Shown: positions 16,062-25,395, counted from the first letter of the stretch. The stretch: 64,000 bases of DNA from JAAFIP01 sp031367325 (GCA_031367325.1 JANLPQ010000032.1:1-64000), one strand, 5' to 3'. Notes: generated by a model from the sequence alone, not told the origin. Program-made: numbers and translations.

Positions 16062-16502
16062 ATGATGGGCACCACCTACAGCATCAGCGATTTAGCCCGT
16101 GAGTTTGACTTGACCACGCGGGCCATGCGGTTCTACGAAGACATGGGCTTGCTCACGCCAGAGCGCAGCGGCCCCGCAGGACGTAACCGTGTGTACAGTG
16201 CACGCGACCGCACTCGGCTTAAGCTCACGTTGCGCGCCAAGCGTCTGGGCTTGTCGCTGACTGAGGCTAAAGAAATTATCGACATGTACGACAGCCCACG
16301 CGACACGGTGCCACAGCTTAAGAAGTTTCTAACAATATTAAGCGAGCACCGCGCCGAGCTAGAAGGCCAAATGGCCGAGCTGGTGGCTAATTTGGACGAA
16401 GTCAAAGTGCATGAAAAAGAAGCTAAAGCGCTGCTAGCTAAAGGCGACAAAATAAAGGCGACAAAAAATCTGCTAAATAAACACGCTATTGAACTGCGGT
16501 AA
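16062..16502 (+). CDS. liuR: MerR-family regulator of leucine/isovalerate catabolism (LiuR)
   Basis: A 146-residue MerR-type regulator. The N-terminal winged helix-turn-helix reads TYSISDLAREFDLTTRAMRF then YEDMGLLTPERSG, followed by RVYSARDRTRLKLTLRAKRL and a dimerisation coiled coil (residues ~85-135). There are no cysteines of the metal-sensing type; LiuR members respond to pathway CoA intermediates. It lies 21 bp upstream of liuA with the palindromic operator upstream, the standard liuRA arrangement. A second ATG immediately follows the first, so the exact start is uncertain by one codon. Confidence 0.9.
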   Translation: MMGTTYSISDLAREFDLTTRAMRFYEDMGLLTPERSGPAGRNRVYSARDRTRLKLTLRAKRLGLSLTEAKEIIDMYDSPRDTVPQLKKFLTILSEHRAELEGQMAELVANLDEVKVHEKEAKALLAKGDKIKATKNLLNKHAIELR

Positions 16503-16523
16503 ACCTACAAGAAAGAACCCACC

Positions 16524-17702
16524 ATGAACTTACCCGGACTGAATTTTCAATTAGGTGAAGATATCGACGCGCTACGCGATGCAGTGCGCGACTTTGCACA
16601 AGCCGAGATTGCCCCCCGCGCGCAAGAGATCGACCACAACGACCAGTTCCCCATGGACTTATGGCGCAAGATGGGCGACCTAGGCGTGCTGGGCATTACC
16701 GTGGGCGAAGAATATGGCGGCGCAGGCATGGGCTATTTGGCCCACATGATAGCCATGGAAGAGATCTCCCGCGCATCGGCCAGCGTGGGTCTGAGTTACG
16801 GCGCGCACAGCAATTTGTGCGTCAACCAACTTAAGCGTAATGGGTCTGAGGACCAGCGCAAAAAATATTTGCCTAAACTCATCAGCGGCGAGCATGTAGG
16901 CGCATTGGCCATGAGCGAGCCGGGTGCGGGCAGCGATGTCATATCCATGAAGCTGAAAGCTGAGGACAAGGGTGGCTACTACCTGCTCAACGGCACCAAA
17001 ATGTGGATCACCAACGGCCCAGACGCCGACACCATGGTGGTGTATGCCAAGACTGAACCCGAGCAGGGTGCGCGCGGCGTGACCGCCTTTATCGTGGAAA
17101 AAGGCATGAAGGGCTTTAGCACCGCGCAAAAATTAAACAAGCTGGGCATGCGCGGCAGCCATACCGGCGAGATGCTTTTCAATAACGTAGAAGTGTCTGC
17201 GCAAAATATCTTGGGTGGTTTAAACGGCGGCGCTAAAGTACTGATGAGCGGCTTAGACTACGAGCGAGCCGTGTTGGCCGCTGGGCCGATTGGCATTATG
17301 CAGGCGGTGATGGACAACGTGATTCCTTACACGCACGATCGCAAACAGTTTGGTCAAAGCATTGGCGAGTTTCAGCTTATCCAAGGCAAGGTAGCCGACA
17401 TGTACACCGTGCTGCAAGCCGGCCGCGCGTTTTGCTATACCGTAGGCAAAAACCTCGACATGCTGGGCCTAGAGCACGTGCGCCAAGTGCGCAAAGACTG
17501 CGCCAGCGTCATCTTGTGGTGCGCCGAAAAAGCCACCTGGATGGCCGGTGAGGGCATTCAGATTTTTGGTGGCAATGGTTATATCAACGACTACCCGCTA
17601 GGGCGCTTGTGGCGCGATGCCAAATTGTATGAGATAGGCGCAGGTACTAGTGAAATCAGGCGTATGCTGATTGGACGTGAGTTGTTTGCGGAAACCTCAT
17701 GA
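16524..17702 (+). CDS. liuA: Isovaleryl-CoA dehydrogenase
   Basis: FAD-dependent acyl-CoA dehydrogenase oxidising isovaleryl-CoA to 3-methylcrotonyl-CoA in leucine degradation. Family blocks AMSEPGAGSDV (FAD/substrate contact), MWITNGPDADTMVVYAKT, LNKLGMRGSHTGEMLF and YEIGAGTSEIRRMLIGREL are present. The catalytic base is placed at E247 in GLDYERAVLAAGP, the position used by isovaleryl-CoA dehydrogenases rather than the C-terminal Glu of short-chain enzymes (here the motif ends in GAGTSE). 392 residues is normal length. It follows liuR by 21 bp and is presumably LiuR-controlled. Confidence 0.95.
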   Translation: MNLPGLNFQLGEDIDALRDAVRDFAQAEIAPRAQEIDHNDQFPMDLWRKMGDLGVLGITVGEEYGGAGMGYLAHMIAMEEISRASASVGLSYGAHSNLCVNQLKRNGSEDQRKKYLPKLISGEHVGALAMSEPGAGSDVISMKLKAEDKGGYYLLNGTKMWITNGPDADTMVVYAKTEPEQGARGVTAFIVEKGMKGFSTAQKLNKLGMRGSHTGEMLFNNVEVSAQNILGGLNGGAKVLMSGLDYERAVLAAGPIGIMQAVMDNVIPYTHDRKQFGQSIGEFQLIQGKVADMYTVLQAGRAFCYTVGKNLDMLGLEHVRQVRKDCASVILWCAEKATWMAGEGIQIFGGNGYINDYPLGRLWRDAKLYEIGAGTSEIRRMLIGRELFAETS

Positions 17703-17740
17703 AACTTTGCGGGACAGATTAATGCACCAGATTTGTGTAT

Positions 17741-17963
17741 GCCCCGGCACTGGGCGCGGACGGCTACGCGGCTGTCCCCCGCCCTTTGGGCGCTTCCTTG
17801 ATGCCGCTGCGCCGTCCACACCCAGCACCGGGGCAGCGAAGTAGTATGAACACAGCGATGGATCGCCTACCGCGTCTCAAGAGCGGGTCGATGGTGTACT
17901 CAGCGCAGCGGCATCAAGGAGGAGTCGTCTGCCTTAGGCAGACACGGGGGACAGCCGCGTAGC
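17741..17963. repeat. Nested inverted-repeat element downstream of liuA
   Basis: The 377 bases between liuA and the carbonic anhydrase gene hold no convincing gene but carry paired arms. GCTACGCGGCTGTCCCCC (17763-17780) pairs perfectly with 17946-17963. TCCTTGATGCCGCTGCGC (17795-17812) pairs perfectly with 17903-17920. GCCCCGGCACTGGG (17741-17754) pairs imperfectly with 17821-17834. A small hairpin GTCTGCC..GGCAGAC lies at about 17927-17943. It may be a composite repeat or a structured RNA; its identity is unknown. Confidence 0.75.
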
Positions 17964-18079
17964 TAAGTACGCCATTGGCCTGCTTACATACAAAACAAAG
18001 AGTTCGCCATCTGCCTGCTTTCCTGAAGTGCTATCGCAGCCAAGTGCGTTGTAATGCCATCAACTGATTAGAATGAACC

Positions 18080-18742
18080 ATGCCACTTAAACACCTACTA
18101 AGCCACAACCGCGACTGGGCCGCACAAATGGTGCGCGAACGGCCGGGGTTTTTTACAGGTTTGTCACAACAGCAAAATCCTAAGTATATGTGGATTGGCT
18201 GCAGTGATTCGCGCGTTCCGGCCAACCAGATTACGGGCCTTGAACCTGGCGAGGTGTTTGTGCACCGCAACGTTGCTAATGTGATGGTGCATACCGATTT
18301 GAATGCACTGAGTGCCGTGCAGTACGCTGTAGACATGTTGAAAGTAGAGCATGTGATGGTAGTGGGCCACTATGGTTGTGGCGGTGTGCAGGCAGCGTTA
18401 GACAACGCCCGTATTGGACTGGCAGACAACTGGATTAGGCATGTGCAAGACGTACGCGATAAACATAAAGCGGCGTTGGATGATGCGCCTGCACAACATC
18501 GCTTGGCCATGTTGTGCGAGCTGAACGTGATTGAGCAAGTGGTGAACGTATGCCAAAGCACCGTGTTAAAAGACGCTTGGCACCGAGGGCACAAAATTAT
18601 GGTGCATGGTTGGATCTACGGGGTGCACGACGGCTTGTTGGTAGATTTGCAAATGGCTGCAGATGCGCCAGACCAAGTCGATAGCTTGCATGACGTTGCT
18701 GTAGCAGAAGTTTTTAAGAAAAATCGTGCTGTAAGCCTCTAA
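18080..18742 (+). CDS. can: Beta-class carbonic anhydrase
   Basis: Zinc enzyme interconverting CO2 and bicarbonate in the cytoplasm. The zinc and catalytic residues are C41, D43 and R45 (IGCSDSRVP) with H97 and C100 (VVGHYGCGG). 220 residues matches the Can/CynT type, and the C-terminal HGWIYGVHDGLL block is characteristic. Bicarbonate is needed by the biotin-dependent 3-methylcrotonyl-CoA carboxylase encoded further along (liuB/liuD), which may explain its place beside liuA; that link is inference. Confidence 0.95.
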   Translation: MPLKHLLSHNRDWAAQMVRERPGFFTGLSQQQNPKYMWIGCSDSRVPANQITGLEPGEVFVHRNVANVMVHTDLNALSAVQYAVDMLKVEHVMVVGHYGCGGVQAALDNARIGLADNWIRHVQDVRDKHKAALDDAPAQHRLAMLCELNVIEQVVNVCQSTVLKDAWHRGHKIMVHGWIYGVHDGLLVDLQMAADAPDQVDSLHDVAVAEVFKKNRAVSL

Positions 18743-18748
18743 ATCACG

Positions 18749-18778
18749 GCTCAAGCAGCTATTAAATTCGTAGTAACC
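18749..18778 (-). repeat. Family A repeat ending at the aceK start codon
   Basis: GGCTCAAGCAGCTATTAAAT then TCGTAGTAACC directly abuts the ATG at 18779, so the repeat forms the immediate leader of aceK. Confidence 0.75.
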
Positions 18779-20572
18779 ATGTTTCCCCAGCGCCTTGACT
18801 CTACGTTAGCCTACGACATTGCCAAGGCGATGATCGATGGGTTTAACCGCCACTATCGGCTGTTTCGTACCGAGTCGGCGCGCGCTAAGCACCGCTTTGA
18901 AACCGCAGACTGGCATGGCCAGCAACGCGCGCAACGTGAGCGTATCGAGTTCTACGATTTACGCGTTAAAGAATGCGTGATGCGCTTGGAAAAAGAATTC
19001 AAGGCGGGCAGTCAACCTATGGAGGTGTGGCAACAAATAAAGCTGCATTACATTGGCCTACTAGTTGATCATCATCAACCTGAGTTGGCAGAGACTTTTT
19101 TTAATTCAGTGACAACCAAAATTTTGCATCGTACGCATTTTCACAATAGTTTTATCTTTGTGCGGCCTGCAGTAAGCACCGAATACATTGAAAACGACGA
19201 ACCTGCCGCTGCGCCTACCTATCGCGCGTACTACCCTACGCGCGAGACAATGCATCACACGATAGTACAGGCTATTGATAATTTTCGTTTGCAAAAACCG
19301 TTTGAAAATCTAGACCGCGATGCAGGTTTTGTACTGGCTGCCATAGATGCTAAGCTGCAAGACACTAAGCTGCGCGCGAATTTCCAAATTCAAGTGCTCA
19401 GTAGTTTGTTCTATCGCAATAAGGGCGCCTACGTGATCGGCAAGATCATCAACGGTTTTTTAGAAGTGCCGTTTGCCTTACCCATCTTGCATGCCAAAGA
19501 CGACAAACTTATTATTGATGCAACGCTGTTTGGCGAAGACGATTTGCTTATGCTATTTAGCTTTGCACGTGCGTACTTTATGGTGGACATGGAAGTGCCA
19601 TCTGCCTATGTGCAGTTTCTGCGCAGCATGATGCCGCGCAAGCCCCGCGCTGAAATCTACAACGCGCTGGGATTGGCCAAGCAGGGCAAAACACTGTTCT
19701 ACCGCGACTTTCTCTACCATTTGCGCCACAGCACAGACCACTTTCGTATTGCGCCAGGTATCAAAGGCATGGTGATGCTGGTGTTTGACTTGCCCAGTTT
19801 CCCCTATGTGTTCAAGTTGATCAAAGATTTTTATCCACCACCTAAAGACACCTCGCGTGAACAAATCAAAGGCAAGTACCAGCTGGTCAAGCAGCACGAC
19901 CGCGTAGGCCGTATGGCCGACACCCTGGAATACAGTGAGGTGGCCTTTCCCCGAGCGCGGTTTGATGATGAGCTGATAGCTGAGATTGAAAAATTTGCAC
20001 CTAGCCAATTGGAGATCAGCGACCGCGATGGCGATGGCCAAACTGAAGTCATCATCAAGCACCTGTACATAGAGCGGCGCATGATCCCGCTGAACATCTA
20101 CTTGCAAGAAGCGTTTGACCAAGGCCTGGACAACGACAAACCCCGCGAGCAAATGGAGCGCGCGGTGGTGGAATATGGCAACGCTATCAAAGATTTGGTG
20201 CGCGCCAATATTTTTCCCGGAGATATGCTGTGGAAGAACTTTGGCATCACCCGCAACGGCAAAGTGGTGTTCTACGACTACGACGAGATCGAATACATCA
20301 CTGACTGCACGTTTCGCAAAGTACCCACACCGCGCAACGAGGAAGACGAAATGAGCGGCGAGGTGTGGTACCACGTAGGGCCACGTGACGTGTTTCCCGA
20401 GACGTTTGCCCCCTTTTTGTTAGGCAATCAGGCGGTGCGTGATGTGTTTATGAAGCACCACGCCGACTTGCTGGACGCTGCCTTTTGGCAAAGCCACAAA
20501 GAACGGATTGCAGCGGGGCATGTGCATGATGTGTTTCCTTATGAGAAGGAAAAAAGATTTGTTCGTGGTTGA
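18779..20572 (+). CDS. aceK: Isocitrate dehydrogenase kinase/phosphatase
   Basis: Bifunctional enzyme that phosphorylates and reactivates isocitrate dehydrogenase, switching carbon between the TCA cycle and the glyoxylate bypass. The 597-residue protein has the family's N-terminal regulatory part (FNRHYRLFR, ADWHGQQRAQRERIEFYD). The ATP region is GIKGMVMLVFDLPSFPYVFK and the C-terminal block is VVFYDYDEIEYITDCTFRKV, whose DYD acids are the metal/phosphatase residues. aceA and aceB are not next to it, unlike the enteric aceBAK operon; instead it lies among acyl-CoA degradation genes that generate acetyl-CoA. The leader is a family A repeat and no clear ribosome-binding site is seen. Confidence 0.96.
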   Translation: MFPQRLDSTLAYDIAKAMIDGFNRHYRLFRTESARAKHRFETADWHGQQRAQRERIEFYDLRVKECVMRLEKEFKAGSQPMEVWQQIKLHYIGLLVDHHQPELAETFFNSVTTKILHRTHFHNSFIFVRPAVSTEYIENDEPAAAPTYRAYYPTRETMHHTIVQAIDNFRLQKPFENLDRDAGFVLAAIDAKLQDTKLRANFQIQVLSSLFYRNKGAYVIGKIINGFLEVPFALPILHAKDDKLIIDATLFGEDDLLMLFSFARAYFMVDMEVPSAYVQFLRSMMPRKPRAEIYNALGLAKQGKTLFYRDFLYHLRHSTDHFRIAPGIKGMVMLVFDLPSFPYVFKLIKDFYPPPKDTSREQIKGKYQLVKQHDRVGRMADTLEYSEVAFPRARFDDELIAEIEKFAPSQLEISDRDGDGQTEVIIKHLYIERRMIPLNIYLQEAFDQGLDNDKPREQMERAVVEYGNAIKDLVRANIFPGDMLWKNFGITRNGKVVFYDYDEIEYITDCTFRKVPTPRNEEDEMSGEVWYHVGPRDVFPETFAPFLLGNQAVRDVFMKHHADLLDAAFWQSHKERIAAGHVHDVFPYEKEKRFVRG

Positions 20573-20591
20573 GGTTTTTTAATTCGGACTT

Positions 20592-20758
20592 CCGGACGCG
20601 AAGGGCGCGAAGGTTTCGCAAAGAACGCTAAAGAAGAAAAATGAATATAAAAAGCAGAGTACTACTAAAATTTTATTGATTAAATTGAGATTAACTTGTT
20701 TGAAAATTTGGTATTCCTTTCGCGTCCTTCGCGAAACCTTCGCGCCCTTCGCGTCCGG
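20592..20758. repeat. MITE-like element with 42-bp terminal inverted repeats
   Basis: Left arm begins CCGGACGCGAAGGGCGCGAA and right arm ends with its complement. About 39 of 42 arm positions pair. The ~83-bp centre is AT-rich and non-coding. It fills the gap between aceK and the thiolase gene and could act as a transcription terminator. Confidence 0.85.
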
Positions 20759-20797
20759 CAGTTCTGTATTCGGTATTAATTTTCTAGGAGAGTAAAA

Positions 20798-21979
20798 ATG
20801 TCAGACCCCATAGTCATAGTCAGCGCCGCCCGTACCCCCATGGGGGCCTTCCAAGGCGACTTTGCAACACTAGCTGCCCACGACTTAGGTGGTGCAGCCA
20901 TCAAAGCCGCTGTGCAGCGCGCAGGTATTTCGCCGGATGTCGTGAACGAGGTATTGTTTGGTAACTGCCTGATGGCAGGCCAAGGCCAAGCGCCTGCGCG
21001 GCAAGCTGGGTTTAAAGGTGGCTTGCCCAACAGTGCAGGCGCTGTAACGCTGTCCAAAATGTGCGGCAGTGGCATGCGCGCTGCTATGTTTGCACATGAC
21101 ATGCTGACTGCAGGCAGTGCCGATGTGATCGTAGCGGGCGGTATGGAGAGTATGACCAACGCACCGCATTTGCTACTGAAGGGGCGCAGCGGTATTCGCA
21201 TTGGCCATGACCGCATTTTTGACCACATGATGTTGGATGGTTTGGAGGACGCCTATGAGGCGGGCCGCTCGATGGGAACTTTTGGCGAGGAGTGTGCTGA
21301 TAAATACAAATTTACTCGCGAGGCACAAGATAAATTTGCCATAGCCAGCGTAGAGCGTGCGCAAGCAGCTACTAAATCAGGTGCATTCACAGCAGAAATT
21401 ACACCAGTTACCGTCAAAGGCAGGGCAGGTGATGTAGTGGTCAGCATCGACGAGGGCCCTGCCAAAGCGCGCCTAGACAAGATTGCCACACTGAAGCCTG
21501 CGTTCAAAAAAGACGGCACGATTACCGCCGCATCCAGCTCGTCCATTAACGACGGCGCGGCTGCGCTAGTGATGATGCGTGCCAGTACCGCTGCCAAGCT
21601 GGGCTGCACGCCGTTGGCCCGCATCGTCAGCCACGCGCTGCACGCACAAGAACCCAACTGGTTTACCACTGCGCCCGTAGGTGCAACCCAAAAGGCTTTG
21701 GCCAAGGCTGGCTGGAGCGTGAAAGATGTAGACCTGTGGGAAGTCAACGAAGCATTTGCCGTAGTGCCTATGGCGCTGATGACTGAGCTGAACGTGGTGC
21801 ACGAGATCGTTAACGTGAATGGCGGAGCCTGTGCGCTGGGTCACCCTATCGGTGCCAGCGGTGCGCGCATCATGGTCACGCTGATGCATGCGCTGAAAGC
21901 GCGCGGTCTAAAACGCGGCTTGGCTACGCTGTGTATTGGCGGCGGCGAAGGCACTGCCGTAGCACTAGAGCTGTTGTAG
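20798..21979 (+). CDS. Acetyl-CoA C-acetyltransferase (thiolase)
   Basis: Thiolase of 393 residues that cleaves acetoacetyl-CoA (or condenses two acetyl-CoA). The nucleophile is C89 in LSKMCGSGMRA. The catalytic His lies in CALGHPIGASGARI and the second Cys in TLCIGGGEGTAVALE. Acetoacetate is an end product of leucine degradation, so a thiolase here completes the route to acetyl-CoA. A good AGGAGAG ribosome-binding site precedes the ATG. It starts a group with the SDR and acyl-CoA dehydrogenase genes. Confidence 0.94.
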   Translation: MSDPIVIVSAARTPMGAFQGDFATLAAHDLGGAAIKAAVQRAGISPDVVNEVLFGNCLMAGQGQAPARQAGFKGGLPNSAGAVTLSKMCGSGMRAAMFAHDMLTAGSADVIVAGGMESMTNAPHLLLKGRSGIRIGHDRIFDHMMLDGLEDAYEAGRSMGTFGEECADKYKFTREAQDKFAIASVERAQAATKSGAFTAEITPVTVKGRAGDVVVSIDEGPAKARLDKIATLKPAFKKDGTITAASSSSINDGAAALVMMRASTAAKLGCTPLARIVSHALHAQEPNWFTTAPVGATQKALAKAGWSVKDVDLWEVNEAFAVVPMALMTELNVVHEIVNVNGGACALGHPIGASGARIMVTLMHALKARGLKRGLATLCIGGGEGTAVALELL

Positions 21980-21980
21980 A

Positions 21981-22027
21981 TACTATTAATTCAATAGCTG
22001 CTTGAGCATGATTTACTTGGGTTAGAA
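21981..22027 (+). repeat. Family A repeat downstream of the thiolase gene
   Basis: ATACTATTAATTCAATAGCT then GCTTGAGCATGATTTACTTG and GGTTAGAAGG, between the thiolase stop and the SDR start. Confidence 0.8.
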
Positions 22028-22037
22028 GGCTTTTTTT

Positions 22038-22703
22038 ATGAAAACACTCATCCTAGGGGCTTCACGCGGCATTGGCCTAGAGTTTGTACGCCAGTACACG
22101 CATGCAGGCGCGCAGGTGACAGCCACGGCGCGCAATGAAGACGGTTTGCAAAAGATCAAAGCGTTGGGTGCCAAAGCGCTTAGGCTGGACGTAGCTGACC
22201 CCGCCAGTGTGAGCGGTTTGGCTTGGATGTTAGACGGCGAGAAATTTGACGTAGCCATTTATGTTGCGGGCGTATATACCGAGAGTGGCGCTACCACGCC
22301 GCCAACGCAGGCTGAGTTTGACCACGTTATGCACGCCAACGTACTGGGCGCGATGCAAACTATTCCCCAAGTTGCGCCGATGGTGGCGCAGACCAAAGGT
22401 AAATTTGTCTTCATCAGCAGCGATATGGGCTGTATTGGCGAGACCCGCGCCAGCTTTGCTTGGACTTATCGTGTAAGCAAAGCGGCGCTTAACATGGCCG
22501 TGATGGCCGCACAGACTGACTACCCTGATGCTTTGATGTTACCCATGCACCCCGGCTGGGTGCGCACCGACATGGGCGGGCCCAATGCGTCGATAGGTAC
22601 TGAAGAATCCGTTACAGCGATGTGCAAAACCATCGCGGGGCTGACAGCCAAAGACAAAGGCCAGTACTTGCATTACGACGGCCGCGCTTTTAGCAGCTGG
22701 TAG
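22038..22703 (+). CDS. Short-chain dehydrogenase/reductase
   Basis: A 221-residue classical SDR. The nucleotide site is LILGASRGIGLEF, the substrate-side motif is a Ser in FISSDMGCIG and the catalytic pair is YRVSK (Tyr-xxx-Lys). The structural PGWVRTDMGG follows. It most resembles the small C-factor-like/YciK-type SDRs. Its substrate is unknown; position between a thiolase and an acyl-CoA dehydrogenase suggests a role in CoA-ester or related carbonyl metabolism, but this is only context. Confidence 0.88.
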   Translation: MKTLILGASRGIGLEFVRQYTHAGAQVTATARNEDGLQKIKALGAKALRLDVADPASVSGLAWMLDGEKFDVAIYVAGVYTESGATTPPTQAEFDHVMHANVLGAMQTIPQVAPMVAQTKGKFVFISSDMGCIGETRASFAWTYRVSKAALNMAVMAAQTDYPDALMLPMHPGWVRTDMGGPNASIGTEESVTAMCKTIAGLTAKDKGQYLHYDGRAFSSW

Positions 22704-22758
22704 ATATTTGAGCAGCCGTTATACCGTCGTTAAACATTGATATTTCTAGGACTACCCC

Positions 22759-23889
22759 ATGCAGCTTAGTGAAGACCATATTGCCGTGCAAGACGCGGTG
22801 CGCGCCTATGTACAAGCTGAGATTGCGCCGCACGCCGCGGCATGGGACAAATCGCACCACTTTCCGCGCCAGCAACTGCGTGGCCTAGCCGACCTGGGCT
22901 GCTACGGCGTGGCCGTGCCCGAGCAGTATGGTGGTGCGGGGCTAGACTACCTCAGCCTAGCTTTGATTCTGGAAGAAATTGCCGCTGGTGATGGTGCAAC
23001 CTCAACCATTGTGAGCGTTAACAACTGCCCGGTGTGCTCCATTTTAATGGCGTGGGGCAACGAAGCACAAAAGCAAAAATACCTAAAACCTTTGGCACGT
23101 GGCGACATGTTGGGTGCATTTTGCCTAACCGAGCCGCACGTGGGCAGCGAAGCGGCAGGTTTAAAAACTACTGCTACTAAAGCGGGTGACCATTACGTAC
23201 TGAGTGGCGTTAAACAATTTATCACCAGCGGTAAAAATGGCCACGTGGCGATCGTTATGGCAGTTACCGACAAAGCGGCGGGTAAAAAAGGCATCAGCGC
23301 TTTCATCGTGGAGACAAAAACACCCGGTTATGAAGTAGCCCGCATCGAAGACAAGCTGGGCCAACATGCCAGCGATACGGCACAAATTCGTTTCGACAAT
23401 TGCCGTGTGCCGGCAGAAAATTTAATTGGCGAAGAAGGCCAAGGCTTAAAAATCGCACTCAGTGGCCTAGAAGGCGGGCGCATCGGCATCGCATCTCAGT
23501 GCATTGGTATGGCGCGCGCAGCTTTTGATGCGGCGCTGCAGTACAGCAAGGATCGCGTCAGCTTTGGTCAACCCATCTTTCAACACCAAGCCGTGCAGTT
23601 CAAGTTGGCCGATATGGCCACGCAAATCGAGGCGGCGCGGCAGTTGATTCACCATGCCGCATCGCTCAAAGACGCAGGTAGGCCGTGCCTGAAAGAAGCC
23701 GCTATGGCCAAGCTATTTGCCAGCGAGATGGCCGAACGCGTGTGCAGCGACGCCATCCAAGTGCACGGTGGTTATGGCTACGTGACAGATTTTCCGGTAG
23801 AGCGTATTTACCGCGATGTGCGTGTTTGCCAGATCTACGAAGGTACGAGTGATGTACAAAAGATACTAATTGGCCGCGCGCTGGCCTGA
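22759..23889 (+). CDS. Acyl-CoA dehydrogenase (short/branched-chain type)
   Basis: FAD-dependent acyl-CoA dehydrogenase, 376 residues. It has FCLTEPHVGSEAAGLKT, QFITSGKNG, EDKLGQHASDTAQIRFDNCR and a C-terminal VCQIYEGTSDVQKILIGRAL in which E361 occupies the usual catalytic base position of short/branched-chain enzymes, unlike liuA. It is likely to act on a short or branched acyl-CoA (butyryl, isobutyryl or 2-methylbutyryl). It closes the group that started at the thiolase. Confidence 0.92.
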   Translation: MQLSEDHIAVQDAVRAYVQAEIAPHAAAWDKSHHFPRQQLRGLADLGCYGVAVPEQYGGAGLDYLSLALILEEIAAGDGATSTIVSVNNCPVCSILMAWGNEAQKQKYLKPLARGDMLGAFCLTEPHVGSEAAGLKTTATKAGDHYVLSGVKQFITSGKNGHVAIVMAVTDKAAGKKGISAFIVETKTPGYEVARIEDKLGQHASDTAQIRFDNCRVPAENLIGEEGQGLKIALSGLEGGRIGIASQCIGMARAAFDAALQYSKDRVSFGQPIFQHQAVQFKLADMATQIEAARQLIHHAASLKDAGRPCLKEAAMAKLFASEMAERVCSDAIQVHGGYGYVTDFPVERIYRDVRVCQIYEGTSDVQKILIGRALA

Positions 23890-24151
23890 CATTGCCGCTT
23901 TAACTTGCAATTGGCTGACGTTGTAGTGGCCCTTCACGATTGCTGGAAAAGCATCTAGCCAAGGCTTTTCTCCTCTGAAATCAGACACAAAAAGTCATAA
24001 CAGCTGTGTCCTCAAAGCGGACCATCCTGCGGATAACACTTAGTACTGGGCGATTAATGCGTACCGATAATCTGTATCGCTCAGTAGTATAAGCAGCGCT
24101 TTGCTACAGCCAACGCTTGGATTAATTGACACCACTATTTGGAGATATTCT

Positions 24152-25381
24152 GTGAAACTCGTACGCACTCTTGCTTTGACATCTATCGCTTTGGCTGTAG
24201 CCACAGCCAGCTATGCACAAAACATCAAAATTGGTGTTGCCGGCCCCTTTACCGGTGGGTCTTCTTCCATGGGCGTGAGCATGCGCGACGGTGTGCGTCT
24301 GGCCACAGAAGAAATCAACAAAGCCGGTGGCGTAATGGGTCGCAAGCTAGAGCTAGTAGAGCGCGACGACGAAGCTAAAAACGAGCGCGGCGTGCAAATT
24401 GCCCAAGAACTGATCAACAAAGAAAAAGTGACCGCTGCAGTGGGTTACATCAACACCGGCGTGGCACTGGCATCGCAGCGTTTCTTCCAAGAAGCCAAAA
24501 TCCCAGTGATGAACAACGTGGCCACTGGTTCCTTGGTGACCCATCAGTTCGACGATCAGCCTGAGAACTACATCTTTCGCAACGCAGCGCACGACAGTAT
24601 TCAAGCACCGATGATTGTGGAAGAAGCCATTACCCGTCGCGGTTACAAAAAGGTCGCCATTTTGGCCGACTCCACCAACTATGGCCAACTCGGCCGTGCC
24701 GATCTGGAAACCGCTTTGCAGCTCAAAGGTGTTAAAGCCGTAGCAGTCGAAAAGTTCAACATCAAAGACGTAGACATGACCGCCCAGTTGCTCAAGGCCA
24801 AAGAAGCCGGTGCCGAAGCTGTGTTGACCTACGCGATTGGCCCTGAACTGGCGCAAATTGCTAACGGCATGACCAAGCTAGGCTGGAAAGTGCCTATGGT
24901 GGGCAGCTGGACATTGTCGATGGCTAACTTTATTGACAACGCAGGCCCAGGCGGCGAAGGCGCGCGCATGCCGCAAACTTTTATCCAAGAGCCCACCACG
25001 CCTAAGCGTCAATCGTTCATCATCAACTACCTGAAGACCTTCAATCCAAAGAACGCGCGTATTGACTCGCCGGTATCTGCTGCGCAAGGCTACGACTCCA
25101 TCTATTTGCTAGCTGCTGCGATCAAGCAGGCCAACTCAACCGACGGCCCGAAGATCAAAGCCGCGTTGGAAGACTTGAAGACTCCAGTCGAAGGCGTGAT
25201 CACAACCTACAGCAAGCCATTCACTGCTAAAGACCACGAAGCCATTACTGCCAACATTCCTGTATTTGGCGAAGTCAAAGGCCAGCGCGTGGTGTACGCT
25301 TACCCAGACGACCAGAAAAAGGCCTCTGAAGTGCGCGTTAAAGATGTCAATGCCAAAGGCGCTTTAGCCGTTAAGAAGTAA
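24152..25381 (+). CDS. livJ: Branched-chain amino-acid ABC transporter, periplasmic binding protein
   Basis: Type I periplasmic binding protein of the LivJ/BraC group. From a GTG at 24152, with GGAG upstream, the sequence MKLVRTLALTSIALAVATAS is a clear signal peptide, cleaved near SYA-QNIKIG, giving ~409 residues. The open frame extends 17 codons further upstream, but this would bury the signal peptide. Typical blocks are VAGPFTGGSSSMG, LATEEINKAGGVMGRKLELV and AAQGYDSIYLLAAAI. A hairpin terminator follows, then the membrane and ATPase genes. Leucine/isoleucine/valine is the likely substrate given the liu genes around, but related proteins carry other ligands. Confidence 0.92.
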   Translation: MKLVRTLALTSIALAVATASYAQNIKIGVAGPFTGGSSSMGVSMRDGVRLATEEINKAGGVMGRKLELVERDDEAKNERGVQIAQELINKEKVTAAVGYINTGVALASQRFFQEAKIPVMNNVATGSLVTHQFDDQPENYIFRNAAHDSIQAPMIVEEAITRRGYKKVAILADSTNYGQLGRADLETALQLKGVKAVAVEKFNIKDVDMTAQLLKAKEAGAEAVLTYAIGPELAQIANGMTKLGWKVPMVGSWTLSMANFIDNAGPGGEGARMPQTFIQEPTTPKRQSFIINYLKTFNPKNARIDSPVSAAQGYDSIYLLAAAIKQANSTDGPKIKAALEDLKTPVEGVITTYSKPFTAKDHEAITANIPVFGEVKGQRVVYAYPDDQKKASEVRVKDVNAKGALAVKK

Positions 25382-25395
25382 TCGCACAGGCAGCT

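Noticed and set aside
17735..17962. 75-codon frame between liuA and carbonic anhydrase
   Set aside because: It coincides with the nested inverted-repeat element, has no ribosome-binding site and no family resemblance.
19553..20374. 273-codon minus-strand frame within aceK
   Set aside because: Antisense shadow of a clear AceK coding region, with no recognisable motif.
21356..21385. Possible family A copy in the thiolase gene (CAAGCAGCTACTAAATCAGG)
   Set aside because: Thiolases normally have an Ala/Lys-rich sequence of this length at the same place; there is no extra peptide, and flanking repeat blocks are missing.
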